Shown in pieces: positions 24,093 to 31,193 of a DNA stretch of 64,000 bases. The notes under the pieces were generated by a model that worked only from the letters and a program-made list of their open reading frames with translations, was not told the DNA's origin and did not search any database. The number at the start of each line of letters is the position of its first letter. Position 1 is the stretch's first letter. The stretch covers positions 62,001 through 126,000 of the forward strand of contig NZ_QKVL01000004.1 of the NCBI RefSeq assembly GCF_003231275.1, read 5' to 3'. The translations under genes were made by a program, and so were the position numbers. This DNA comes from Pseudomonas huaxiensis. GTDB lineage: Bacteria > Pseudomonadota > Gammaproteobacteria > Pseudomonadales > Pseudomonadaceae.

Positions 24093-24134
24093 GTGTTTTT
24101 TTCGGGGCACGCCCCGCACCGTGAGGATCCGGAC

Positions 24135-26693
24135 ATGAACGCCATCGCGTCCATCGAACAACGAGAAAAGCTGGTCATCGTCGGCAACGGCATGGTGGGC
24201 CACCATTGCGTCGAGCAACTGATCGAGCGCGGCGCTCTGGCCCGTTTCGAGGTGCGGGTGTTTGGCGAAGAGCGCCAACGCGCCTACGACCGGGTGCACC
24301 TGTCGGAGTACTTCAGTGGCAGCGACGCCGAGGCGCTGGCGCTGGGTGAGGCGGAGTTGTACGCCGAGCATGGCATTGCGCTGCACCTGGGCGAGACGGT
24401 GCTGGAACTGGACCGCGAGCGCCGCGAAGTGGTGACGGCCGAGGGCCGTTACCCCTACGACCGGCTGATCCTGGCCACCGGTTCCTATCCCTTCGTGCCG
24501 CCGATCCAGGGCTCCGAAGGCGCGGCGCGGCTGGTTTACCGGACCCTTGATGACCTCGACGCCATCCGCATCGCCGCCACCAACGCTCGGCGCGGCGTGG
24601 TGGTGGGCGGGGGCCTGCTCGGGCTGGAGGCGGCCAACGCGCTCAAATCCCTCGGCCTGGAAGCCCATGTGGTGGAATTCGCGCCGCGGCTGATGCCGGT
24701 GCAACTGGACAGCGAAGGCGGCGCGGCCCTGCGTGCGCAGATCGAGGCGCTGGGTGTCGGCGTGCATACCTCGCGGGCGACCCAGGCGATTGTAGACGGC
24801 CAGGACTACCGCTACCGCATGAACTTCGACGGTGGCGAGAGCCTTGAGACCGACCTGATCGTGTTCTCCGCCGGCATCCGGCCGCAGGACGCACTGGCCC
24901 GTGGTTGTGGCCTGGAGATTGCCCCGCGCGGCGGCGTGGTAATCGACGGCGAATGCCGCTCCAGCGACCCGCGTATCTACGCCATTGGCGAATGCGCGTC
25001 CTGGAACGGCAGTATCTTCGGTCTGGTGGCGCCCGGCTACAACATGGCCCGCAACCTTGCGGCGGCACTGGCGGGGCAGTCGTTCAGCGCCTTCGAAGGC
25101 GCCGACATGTCCACCAAGCTCAAGCTGCTCGGCGTGGACGTCGGTTCCATCGGCGACGCCCACGGCGCCACGCCCGGTGCGCGCAGCTACCGCTTTATCG
25201 ACGAGGCCGGCAGCGCCTACCGCCGACTGGTGCTGGACCCCAGCGGCAAGCGGGTGATCGGTGCGGTGCTGGTGGGCGACAACAGCTATTACGACACCCT
25301 GCTGCAATACGTGCAGAACGGCATCGCGGTGCCGGCCGATCCGTCGTCGCTGATCCTGCCGCTATCCTCCGGTGCCCCGGCCCTCGGCGCCGACGCGCTG
25401 CCGGACACCGCGACCATCTGCTCCTGCCACAACGTCAGCAAAGGCGCGATCTGCGCCGCCATCGACAGCGGTTGTGGCGACCTCGCCGCAGTCAAGGGCT
25501 GTACCAAGGCCGCCACCGGTTGCGGCGGCTGCGCGGCGCTGCTCAAGCAGGTGTTCGAGCATGAGCTGACCGCCCGCGGCGTGACCGTGGACAAGAGCCT
25601 CTGCGAACACTTCGCCTACACGCGCCAGGAGCTGTACGGCATGGTGCGGGTCGAGGGGATTCGCACCTTCGCCGAACTGCTGGAGCGCCACGGCAAGGGT
25701 CATATCGGCTGCGATATCTGCAAGCCCACCGTAGGCTCGATCCTCGCGTCGTGCTGGAATCAGCCGATCATGGACCCGGCGCTGGTGCCGCTGCAGGACA
25801 CCAACGACACCTTCATGGCCAACATGCAGAAGAACGGCACCTACTCGGTGGTGCCGCGAATTCCTGGCGGTGAAATCACCCCGGAAAAGCTGATCGTGAT
25901 CGGTGAAGTAGCGAAGAAATACGACCTCTACACCAAGATCACCGGCGGCCAGCGCATCGACCTGTTCGGCGCCCAGTTGCATGAGTTGCCGCTGATCTGG
26001 GAAGAGCTCATCGCTGCCGGTTTCGAGACCGGCCACGCCTACGGCAAATCTACCCGCACGGTGAAGTCCTGCGTCGGCAGCACCTGGTGCCGCTACGGCG
26101 TGCAGGACAGCGTGAAAATGGCCTTGCTGTTGGAGGACCGCTACAAGGGACTGCGCTCGCCGCACAAGCTCAAGTTCGCGGTGTCCGGCTGCACCCGCGA
26201 GTGCGCCGAGGCGCAGAGCAAAGACATCGGTGTGATCGCCACCGAAAAGGGCTGGAACCTCTATGTCTGCGGCAACGGCGGCATGCGTCCGCGGCATGCC
26301 GAACTGTTCGCTACCGACCTCGACGACGACAGCCTGGTGCGCATCATCGACCGCGTGCTGATGTTCTACATCCGCACCGCCGACAAGCTGCAGCGCACCT
26401 CGGTCTGGCGTGAAAGCCTGGAGGGCGGGCTGGACTACCTCAAACAAGTGATCCTCGACGACAGCCTGGGCCTCGCTGCCGAGCTGGAAGCGCAGATGCA
26501 GCATGTGGTCGACCGCTACGAATGCGAGTGGGCCAACGCCCTGAAAGACCCGGAAAAGCTCAAGCGCTTCCGTACCTTCGTCAATGACCATCGCGCCGAT
26601 CCGGGCGTGCATTTCGTCCGCGAGCGTGGCCAGCGCCGGCCGATTGCTGCGGCTGAACTCCATTTGATCCCGACCACCGAGGAGGTGCTCTGA
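24135..26693 (+). CDS. nirB: NirB, assimilatory nitrite reductase large subunit
   Basis: An 852-residue cytoplasmic enzyme that reduces nitrite to ammonium with NAD(P)H. Domains in order: FAD/NAD-dependent reductase (VIVGNGMVGHHCVEQL near residue 14), a BFD-like 2Fe-2S domain with TICSCHNVSKGAIC and GCTKAATGCGGC (about 430-460), a second BFD-like segment with GHIGCDICKPTVG, then the siroheme/4Fe-4S half with KSCVGSTWCRYG (about 645) and SGCTRECAEAQ (about 683). The ATG at 24135 follows GAGGATCC and the leader terminator. Its stop overlaps nirD (TGATG). Confidence 0.97.
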   Translation: MNAIASIEQREKLVIVGNGMVGHHCVEQLIERGALARFEVRVFGEERQRAYDRVHLSEYFSGSDAEALALGEAELYAEHGIALHLGETVLELDRERREVVTAEGRYPYDRLILATGSYPFVPPIQGSEGAARLVYRTLDDLDAIRIAATNARRGVVVGGGLLGLEAANALKSLGLEAHVVEFAPRLMPVQLDSEGGAALRAQIEALGVGVHTSRATQAIVDGQDYRYRMNFDGGESLETDLIVFSAGIRPQDALARGCGLEIAPRGGVVIDGECRSSDPRIYAIGECASWNGSIFGLVAPGYNMARNLAAALAGQSFSAFEGADMSTKLKLLGVDVGSIGDAHGATPGARSYRFIDEAGSAYRRLVLDPSGKRVIGAVLVGDNSYYDTLLQYVQNGIAVPADPSSLILPLSSGAPALGADALPDTATICSCHNVSKGAICAAIDSGCGDLAAVKGCTKAATGCGGCAALLKQVFEHELTARGVTVDKSLCEHFAYTRQELYGMVRVEGIRTFAELLERHGKGHIGCDICKPTVGSILASCWNQPIMDPALVPLQDTNDTFMANMQKNGTYSVVPRIPGGEITPEKLIVIGEVAKKYDLYTKITGGQRIDLFGAQLHELPLIWEELIAAGFETGHAYGKSTRTVKSCVGSTWCRYGVQDSVKMALLLEDRYKGLRSPHKLKFAVSGCTRECAEAQSKDIGVIATEKGWNLYVCGNGGMRPRHAELFATDLDDDSLVRIIDRVLMFYIRTADKLQRTSVWRESLEGGLDYLKQVILDDSLGLAAELEAQMQHVVDRYECEWANALKDPEKLKRFRTFVNDHRADPGVHFVRERGQRRPIAAAELHLIPTTEEVL

Positions 26694-27070
26694 TGAACCT
26701 GTCGAACGTAGCGGTGCAATCGCCAACCCAATGGACCCCGGTATGCGCCGAAACCGACCTGGTGGCCCAGTCGGGCGTGGTGGTGTGGCACGAGGGAGCG
26801 CAGGTGGCGTTGTTCTATGTGCCGGGTGCCGAGACCGAAGTGCATGCGCTGGACAACCATGACCCGCGGTCTGGTGCCAATGTGATCGGGCGTGGCCTGA
26901 TCGGCAGCCTGAAGGGCGAACTGGTGGTGGCGTCGCCGTTGTACAAACAGCATTTCTCACTGCACGACGGGCGCTGTCTGGAGGATGAAGGGCAGGGGTT
27001 GCGGGTCTGGGCGGTGCGGGTGAATGAGGGGCGGGTGGAGATCGGCGAGGAACGCACTTACAAGCTGTAA
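26693..27070 (+). CDS. nirD: NirD, nitrite reductase small subunit
   Basis: A 125-residue Rieske-fold protein that partners NirB. The conserved ALFYVPGAETEVHALDNHDP and SPLYKQHFSLHDGRCLED are typical of NirD; the Cys-His pairs that bind 2Fe-2S in true Rieske proteins are absent, as expected for this family. The start codon overlaps the nirB stop, so the two are translationally coupled. A repeat-rich hairpin region follows. Confidence 0.95.
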   Translation: MNLSNVAVQSPTQWTPVCAETDLVAQSGVVVWHEGAQVALFYVPGAETEVHALDNHDPRSGANVIGRGLIGSLKGELVVASPLYKQHFSLHDGRCLEDEGQGLRVWAVRVNEGRVEIGEERTYKL

Positions 27071-27172
27071 GCTTCAAGCTTCAAGCTGTAAGCGGCAAGC
27101 TGCAAGAGGAAAGCAGCGGCGACGCCGACCGCTCTTTCTTGCCGCTTGAAACTTGTAACTTGAAGCTTGAGA
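27058..27172. repeat. AAGCTTCAAGCT-type repeat cluster after nirD
   Basis: Short units such as AAGCTTCAAGCT and CAAGCTGTAAGCGGCAAG recur and are answered by CTTGCCGCTTGAAACTTG in inverted orientation, forming an imperfect hairpin. This repeat type is common between Pseudomonas genes. The first copy overlaps the last codons of nirD. It may act as an inefficient terminator. Confidence 0.65.
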
Positions 27173-27189
27173 GCCGATAAACTCCGACC

Positions 27190-28122
27190 ATGAACCTCGA
27201 CACCCGAATCAAATTCCGCCACCTCCTGTGCTTTCTCGAAATTGCCCGCCAGGGCAGTTTCGCCAAGGCCGCCGATGCCGTGGCCATCACTCAGCCGGCG
27301 ATTTCCAAGACCCTCAAGGAACTGGAAGACCTGCTCCAGACCCGCCTGTTCGAGCGCGGCCGTCAAGGCGTTGAACTGACCCCGGCCGGGGTGCGTTTCA
27401 TGCGTTACGCCGGTCCTTGCGTGCAGGCGCTGCGGGAAGGGGTGAGCACCCTGCGCGGCGAAGAACATGCGCCGCCGCAGGTGAAGGTGGGCGTGCTGTC
27501 GACGGTGGAAAGCCTGCTGATGCCGGAAGCCCTCTGCCGCCTGCATCAGCGTCATGCCGCACTGGTGGTCAGTGTCGCTACGGGGCCGAGCGCGCACCTG
27601 CTGGCGCAATTGCATGTCGGTGAGCTGGATCTGGTGATCGGTCGCATGACCGACAGCCCGCAAATCCAGGGCCTGTTGTTCGAACACCTGTACAGCGAAT
27701 CGATGTCGTTGGTGGTGCGCCCCGGCCATCCATTGCTGGCGCGCGTGCCGATCGAGCGCAGCCAGCTCGGCGCCTATCCGCTGGTGCTGCCGCTGGCCGG
27801 CACGACCATTCGCAAGCATGCCGACAGCCTGTTCGTGCAATGCGCCATCGAACAGCCGCGCCAGCGCCTGGAAACCCTTTCGCCAGCCCTGAGCCGGCGT
27901 TATGTCCAGGGCAGCGATGCGATCTGGGTCGCGCCGCGCGACGCGGTACGGGTAGACCTGGATCGTGGCGAACTGGCCGAGCTGGACCTGGGCGTCAGCG
28001 AGCCGGGCGGCTCGGTGGGGATCTGCAGCAACGCCGCCTTGCCGCTGCCGCTACCGGCGCAATGGCTGTGTGAAGTGTTGCGTGAAGTTGCAGCGCAATA
28101 CCGTGACGGCGACTATCCGTAA
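27190..28122 (+). CDS. pcaQ: LysR-family regulator, PcaQ-like
   Basis: A 310-residue LysR protein. The HTH lies in RHLLCFLEIARQGSFAKAAD and AITQPAISKTLKELEDLLQ (about residues 10-50). The N-terminal MNLDTRIKFRHLLCFLEIARQG and GPCVQALREGVSTLRGEE resemble PcaQ, which activates protocatechuate degradation genes in response to beta-carboxymuconate. The expected pca neighbours are absent, so it acts in trans or is a close paralogue. The ATG at 27190 lacks a strong Shine-Dalgarno sequence. Confidence 0.75.
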   Translation: MNLDTRIKFRHLLCFLEIARQGSFAKAADAVAITQPAISKTLKELEDLLQTRLFERGRQGVELTPAGVRFMRYAGPCVQALREGVSTLRGEEHAPPQVKVGVLSTVESLLMPEALCRLHQRHAALVVSVATGPSAHLLAQLHVGELDLVIGRMTDSPQIQGLLFEHLYSESMSLVVRPGHPLLARVPIERSQLGAYPLVLPLAGTTIRKHADSLFVQCAIEQPRQRLETLSPALSRRYVQGSDAIWVAPRDAVRVDLDRGELAELDLGVSEPGGSVGICSNAALPLPLPAQWLCEVLREVAAQYRDGDYP

Positions 28123-28207
28123 GCCGCGCAATGGCACTTTTGCCCCGGTCGAACCTTCCATACTGGCCCCGTGCCGGATGCTTGTATGAAGACCTGTTCA
28201 TCTTGCT

Positions 28208-28234
28208 GAACTTCTAGGACTTTTCTCGTTCCTA
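28208..28234 (+). promoter_or_regulatory. AlgU (sigma22/RpoE)-like promoter of the FKBP lipoprotein gene
   Basis: GAACTT at 28208-28213, then 16 bases, then TCCTA at 28230-28234. AlgU promoters have GAACTT-N16/17-TCtga. The -35 is perfect and the spacing is right; the -10 is partial. E. coli fkpA is likewise controlled by sigmaE. Confidence 0.55.
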
Positions 28235-28318
28235 TTGCCGGTAGCCATTGGTCGTGGCCGCCTGATATTCTCGCGGCTTTACCCGATTGCCCCTTTGGCG
28301 CATGAACAAGGAAATAGC

Positions 28319-29062
28319 ATGAAACAGCATCGGTTGGCGGCTGCGGTTGCCCTGGTTAGCCTGGTCCTGGCGGGTTGCGATTCGCAGACCAGCGTCGAGC
28401 TGAAAACCCCGGCACAGAAAGCCTCCTACGGTATCGGCCTGAACATGGGCAAGAGCCTGGCTCAGGAAGGCATGGACGACCTCGATTCCAAGGCTGTTGC
28501 CCAGGGCATCGAAGACGCCGTAGGCAAGAAAGAGCAGCGTCTCAAGGACGAAGAGCTGATCGAAGCCTTTGCCGCCTTGCAGAAGCGCGCTGAAGAGCGC
28601 CTGACCAAGATGAGCGAAGAGTCCGCCGCGGCTGGCAAGAAATTCCTCGAAGAGAACGGCAAGAAGACGGGTGTCGTCACCACTGCTTCGGGCCTGCAGT
28701 ACGAAATCGTCAAGAAGGCCGACGGCGTTCAGCCCAAGCCGACCGACGTGGTGACTGTTCACTACGAAGGCAAACTGATCGATGGCAAGGTGTTCGACAG
28801 CTCCGTCGAGCGCGGCAGCCCGATCGATCTGCCGGTCAGCGGCGTGATCCCGGGTTGGGTCGAAGGCCTGCAACTGATGCACGTCGGCGAGAAGGTCAAG
28901 CTGTTCATCCCGGCTGACCTGGCCTACGGCGCACAGAGCCCGAGCCCTATGATCCCGGCCAACTCGGTTCTGGTCTTCGACCTGGAACTGCTGGGCATCA
29001 AGGACCAGGCCAAGCTGGATGCTCCTGAAGCACCAGAAGCCCCAGAAGCACCTGCCAAGTAA
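28319..29062 (+). CDS. FKBP-type peptidyl-prolyl isomerase lipoprotein (FkpA/FklB family)
   Basis: A 247-residue envelope chaperone. The lipobox LVLAGC makes Cys19 or so the lipidated residue. An N-terminal helical dimerisation region (about 30-125) with SYGIGLNMGKSLAQEG precedes the FKBP domain (about 130-230), recognised by TDVVTVHYEGKLIDGKVFDS, VIPGWVEGLQLMHVGEK and IPANSVLVFDLELLGI. The tail repeats EAPEAPEAPEAP. AAGGAAATAGC precedes the ATG at 28319. An AlgU-like promoter is upstream. Confidence 0.93.
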   Translation: MKQHRLAAAVALVSLVLAGCDSQTSVELKTPAQKASYGIGLNMGKSLAQEGMDDLDSKAVAQGIEDAVGKKEQRLKDEELIEAFAALQKRAEERLTKMSEESAAAGKKFLEENGKKTGVVTTASGLQYEIVKKADGVQPKPTDVVTVHYEGKLIDGKVFDSSVERGSPIDLPVSGVIPGWVEGLQLMHVGEKVKLFIPADLAYGAQSPSPMIPANSVLVFDLELLGIKDQAKLDAPEAPEAPEAPAK

Positions 29063-29081
29063 TTCGGCCGATGCTGTTGTC

Positions 29082-29107
29082 CAACGCCCCGTCATGACGG
29101 GGCGTTG
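29082..29107. terminator. Palindromic hairpin after the FKBP gene
   Basis: CAACGCCCCGTC-AT-GACGGGGCGTTG is a perfect 13-bp palindrome 20 bp after the stop codon. It is followed only by TCGTTTG, so termination would be partial. Confidence 0.6.
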
Positions 29108-29259
29108 TCGTTTGTGCGGGACGGGAAAGGCGGTTGCGGCCGGACTGTGAAGCCCTTCGCAAAACGATTGCGGATTGAAACAAGTGTGTAAAAAACGCCC
29201 GATTTAACCCCGGGCCTTGCCCAGCGGGATTTGCGGGCCTAAAAAGAGGCTCTGTTCAC

Positions 29260-29290
29260 AAGGTTATCCACAATTAATGTGGATAACCTT
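29260..29290. promoter_or_regulatory. Two inverted consensus DnaA boxes in a perfect 13-bp hairpin
   Basis: AAGGTTATCCACA (29260-29272) and TGTGGATAACCTT (29278-29290) are perfect inverted arms around ATTAA. They contain two full consensus DnaA boxes, TTATCCACA and TGTGGATAA. The element ends 24 bp before the ATG of the DUF1232 gene, so DnaA could regulate that gene, or the hairpin could cap its mRNA leader. Confidence 0.6.
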
Positions 29291-29313
29291 CCGGCATTGC
29301 CGTTGGAGGTCAC

Positions 29314-29754
29314 ATGAAAGCACCGTGGAATTTCACTCGCTTCCTGCCCCTGGCCGAACGCCTGCTCAGCCGCGGCCGCTTGCCGGCACTGCTGTTCGCC
29401 GTCGCCCGCAAAGGCCCGCGGCTGGGCCAGCTCAAGGACGACGTCCGGCTGCTGCAGGCGCTCTGCGTCGCCTGGTGGCGTGGCGAATACCGGGCCATCA
29501 GTCCCAAGGCGCTGGTGACCATCGTGGCGGGCCTGTTGTATTTCGTCAGCCCGCTGGACGCCATTCCTGACTGGCTGCTCGGCGTCGGCCTGCTTGACGA
29601 CATTGCCGTGCTGGGCTGGGTGCTCAAGACTGTGAGTGATGAACTGGACGCTTTCCGTGCCTGGCGCGAGCGTCAATCTCCGGAAAAACTGCGGGTGGTC
29701 GAACGCCTGCCAGACACCCCGGAAGCCCTGCGCCTGGAACAGAACCGGCGCTGA
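29314..29754 (+). CDS. DUF1232 (YkvA-like) membrane protein
   Basis: A 146-residue protein whose central LYFVSPLDAIPDWLLGVGLLDD (shown here in part as SPLDAIPDWL, near residues 73-82) is the diagnostic DUF1232/YkvA motif, set in one or two hydrophobic segments. The N-terminus is basic and the C-terminus charged. Function in bacteria is unknown. GGAGG precedes the ATG at 29314. The DnaA-box hairpin lies immediately upstream. Confidence 0.88.
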   Translation: MKAPWNFTRFLPLAERLLSRGRLPALLFAVARKGPRLGQLKDDVRLLQALCVAWWRGEYRAISPKALVTIVAGLLYFVSPLDAIPDWLLGVGLLDDIAVLGWVLKTVSDELDAFRAWRERQSPEKLRVVERLPDTPEALRLEQNRR

Positions 29755-29800
29755 GTAAAACCGGGCTGCTGCAATTCCCCCGTTGGCTGGTAATATTATT

Positions 29801-29817
29801 GGCATAACGATTATGCC
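29801..29817. promoter_or_regulatory. Inverted repeat before the HTH gene
   Basis: GGCATAA-CGA-TTATGCC is a perfect 7-bp inverted repeat, preceded by the A/T-rich TAATATTATT. It lies about 40 bp upstream of the HTH gene start and may be its own operator. Confidence 0.45.
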
Positions 29818-29855
29818 TACAGATTACATGCGAGAAGTCCGACAAGGGGGTTGTG

Positions 29856-30200
29856 ATGGCTATTCAGGTTATTAGCCGAGACGGTCAACCCGAGTACGCG
29901 GTTGTTCCCTGGGACCACTATCAGGCGTTACTCAAGGCGGCGGGTCAGCCGGAGGCCGTATCTCCGGCCGCGCAGACCGCCATTGAAGCACCCTCCGAAC
30001 CGGCCAGCCTGCCTTTGTTGAGCGAGCTGGCCGTGTTGCGTCAGGCCAAGGGCCTGGCGGCGGAGCAACTGGCCCGGAGCGTTGGCATCAGCCCGCACTA
30101 CCTGGCCATGATCGAAAGCGGTGAGCGCCTGCCCGACTCGGCGATACGCCGCAGCTTGGCCTGGGAGCTGGGGTTGCCGGGCTGGAGCGATCCGTCATGA
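29856..30200 (+). CDS. Helix-turn-helix (XRE-like) protein with N-terminal antitoxin-like segment
   Basis: A 114-residue protein. The first 30 residues, MAIQVISRDGQPEYAVVPWD and what follows, resemble the start of Phd/YefM-type antitoxins. The C-terminal half is an XRE helix-turn-helix (LAVLRQAKGLAAEQLARSVG, then SPHYLAMIESGERLPD). The ATG at 29856 is preferred to the GTG at 29853 because AAGGGGG at 29844-29850 is better spaced. The stop overlaps the next ATG. The pair looks like a toxin-antitoxin arrangement, but the partner is not a recognised toxin. Confidence 0.7.
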   Translation: MAIQVISRDGQPEYAVVPWDHYQALLKAAGQPEAVSPAAQTAIEAPSEPASLPLLSELAVLRQAKGLAAEQLARSVGISPHYLAMIESGERLPDSAIRRSLAWELGLPGWSDPS

Positions 30201-30565
30201 GCGCCGTGCGGATCAGCCGGCAGCACTGGGACGGGCTGCTCGGCGAGCTGGATGTCGCGCGCCGCCAGCGCCATCTACTGACCTACCGCGCCTTGCTCGA
30301 ACGTCTGCAATTGCCCAGCCCGGCGATGCAGACGCTGACCGCCGCCCTGGAACACCTGGCGCTTCTGGATGCCCGTGCCGAGCAGCCGCTGCGCAGCTCG
30401 CTGGTGATCAGCCAGGGCGCCAGCCGGTTGCCGCGAACCGGCTTCTTCGAGTGCGTGGAGCGTCTGGGGCGTTTTTCCGGGCCCTCGGACGGCATGGCCG
30501 CAGCGTCATGGCATGCCTCTGAAGTGGTGCGGGTCTTCGAGTTCAGTTACCCCGAAGAAGCCTGA
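30197..30565 (+). CDS. Hypothetical protein (122 aa), coupled to the HTH gene
   Basis: A 122-residue soluble protein starting MSAVRISRQHWDGLLGELDV, with LTYRALLERLQLPSPAMQTL and a C-terminal half containing RSSLVISQGASRLPRTGFFE. Its ATG overlaps the HTH gene stop by 4 bases (ATGA), so the pair is co-translated. I do not recognise a domain or catalytic motif. Base composition matches the core genome, which argues against recent acquisition. Confidence 0.65.
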   Translation: MSAVRISRQHWDGLLGELDVARRQRHLLTYRALLERLQLPSPAMQTLTAALEHLALLDARAEQPLRSSLVISQGASRLPRTGFFECVERLGRFSGPSDGMAAASWHASEVVRVFEFSYPEEA

Positions 30566-30673
30566 CGGTTTTTTCGCGCGTCTTCGGGGCGGCCCTCGCC
30601 CTGACGTGGTGGCGTGCGGGCCGGATTTTCCCGCCAGAATGAAAACTTTTTCATCTTTCCTGACCGCTTATCG

Positions 30674-30700
30674 GAACTTTCCCGATGGTGGCAAGTCAAT
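30674..30700 (+). promoter_or_regulatory. AlgU (sigma22/RpoE)-like promoter of the lipoprotein pair
   Basis: GAACTT (30674-30679), 16 bases, then TCAAT (30696-30700). The -35 is perfect and the spacing equals that before the FKBP gene. It leaves a leader of about 135 bases before the GTG at 30841. Confidence 0.55.
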
Positions 30701-30840
30701 GGCGTCAAGATATTGAGTAGCCATCATTTGGATGGTGCGTTCGATCTCTCCATCGCCAGGTTCAGGGACGAACGTCAGCCATCCACGGATGGCACGCTGC
30801 CTTGAGTCGGGCCCATACCCTGCGACAAGGAAGCTTCCTC

Positions 30841-31167
30841 GTGAAACTCAAATTTCTCTCCCTGCTGTGCGCTGCCACGCTTTTGACTGGCTGCGGCAAT
30901 GACGCGATCGAAGGCACCTTCCAGGTCCAGAGCAGTGTCATGGGTATGCAGATCAACGGCGGCCAGGCCGTACTCAAGTCCGACAGCATCGTCATTGACG
31001 GTGACAAGTTCGTGGTCGACGAGTGGGAACAGGCCGACGGCATGGTCACCGCCCGCGACAAAGACGGTCAGGCCATCATCCATGCCCGCGTGCTCGACGG
31101 CGGTAACCGCCTGCAAGTGGTCGGCGAGGGCAACCTGCTCAACGTCACCCTCGTTCGCGTCAAGTGA
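30841..31167 (+). CDS. Small lipoprotein (108 aa), unknown function
   Basis: A 108-residue protein with a lipobox, LLTGCGND, which makes Cys18 the lipidated residue; Gly-Asn at +2 suggests outer-membrane sorting. The mature part looks like a small beta domain (GTFQVQSSVMGMQINGGQAV, then VIDGDKFVVDEWEQADGMV). The GTG at 30841 is chosen because AAGGAA at 30828-30833 precedes it and the signal peptide then starts MKLKFLSLL. The ankyrin lipoprotein gene follows 26 bp downstream. Confidence 0.75.
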   Translation: MKLKFLSLLCAATLLTGCGNDAIEGTFQVQSSVMGMQINGGQAVLKSDSIVIDGDKFVVDEWEQADGMVTARDKDGQAIIHARVLDGGNRLQVVGEGNLLNVTLVRVK

Positions 31168-31193
31168 TTGTGTTCATCCACGGAGAGAAACGC

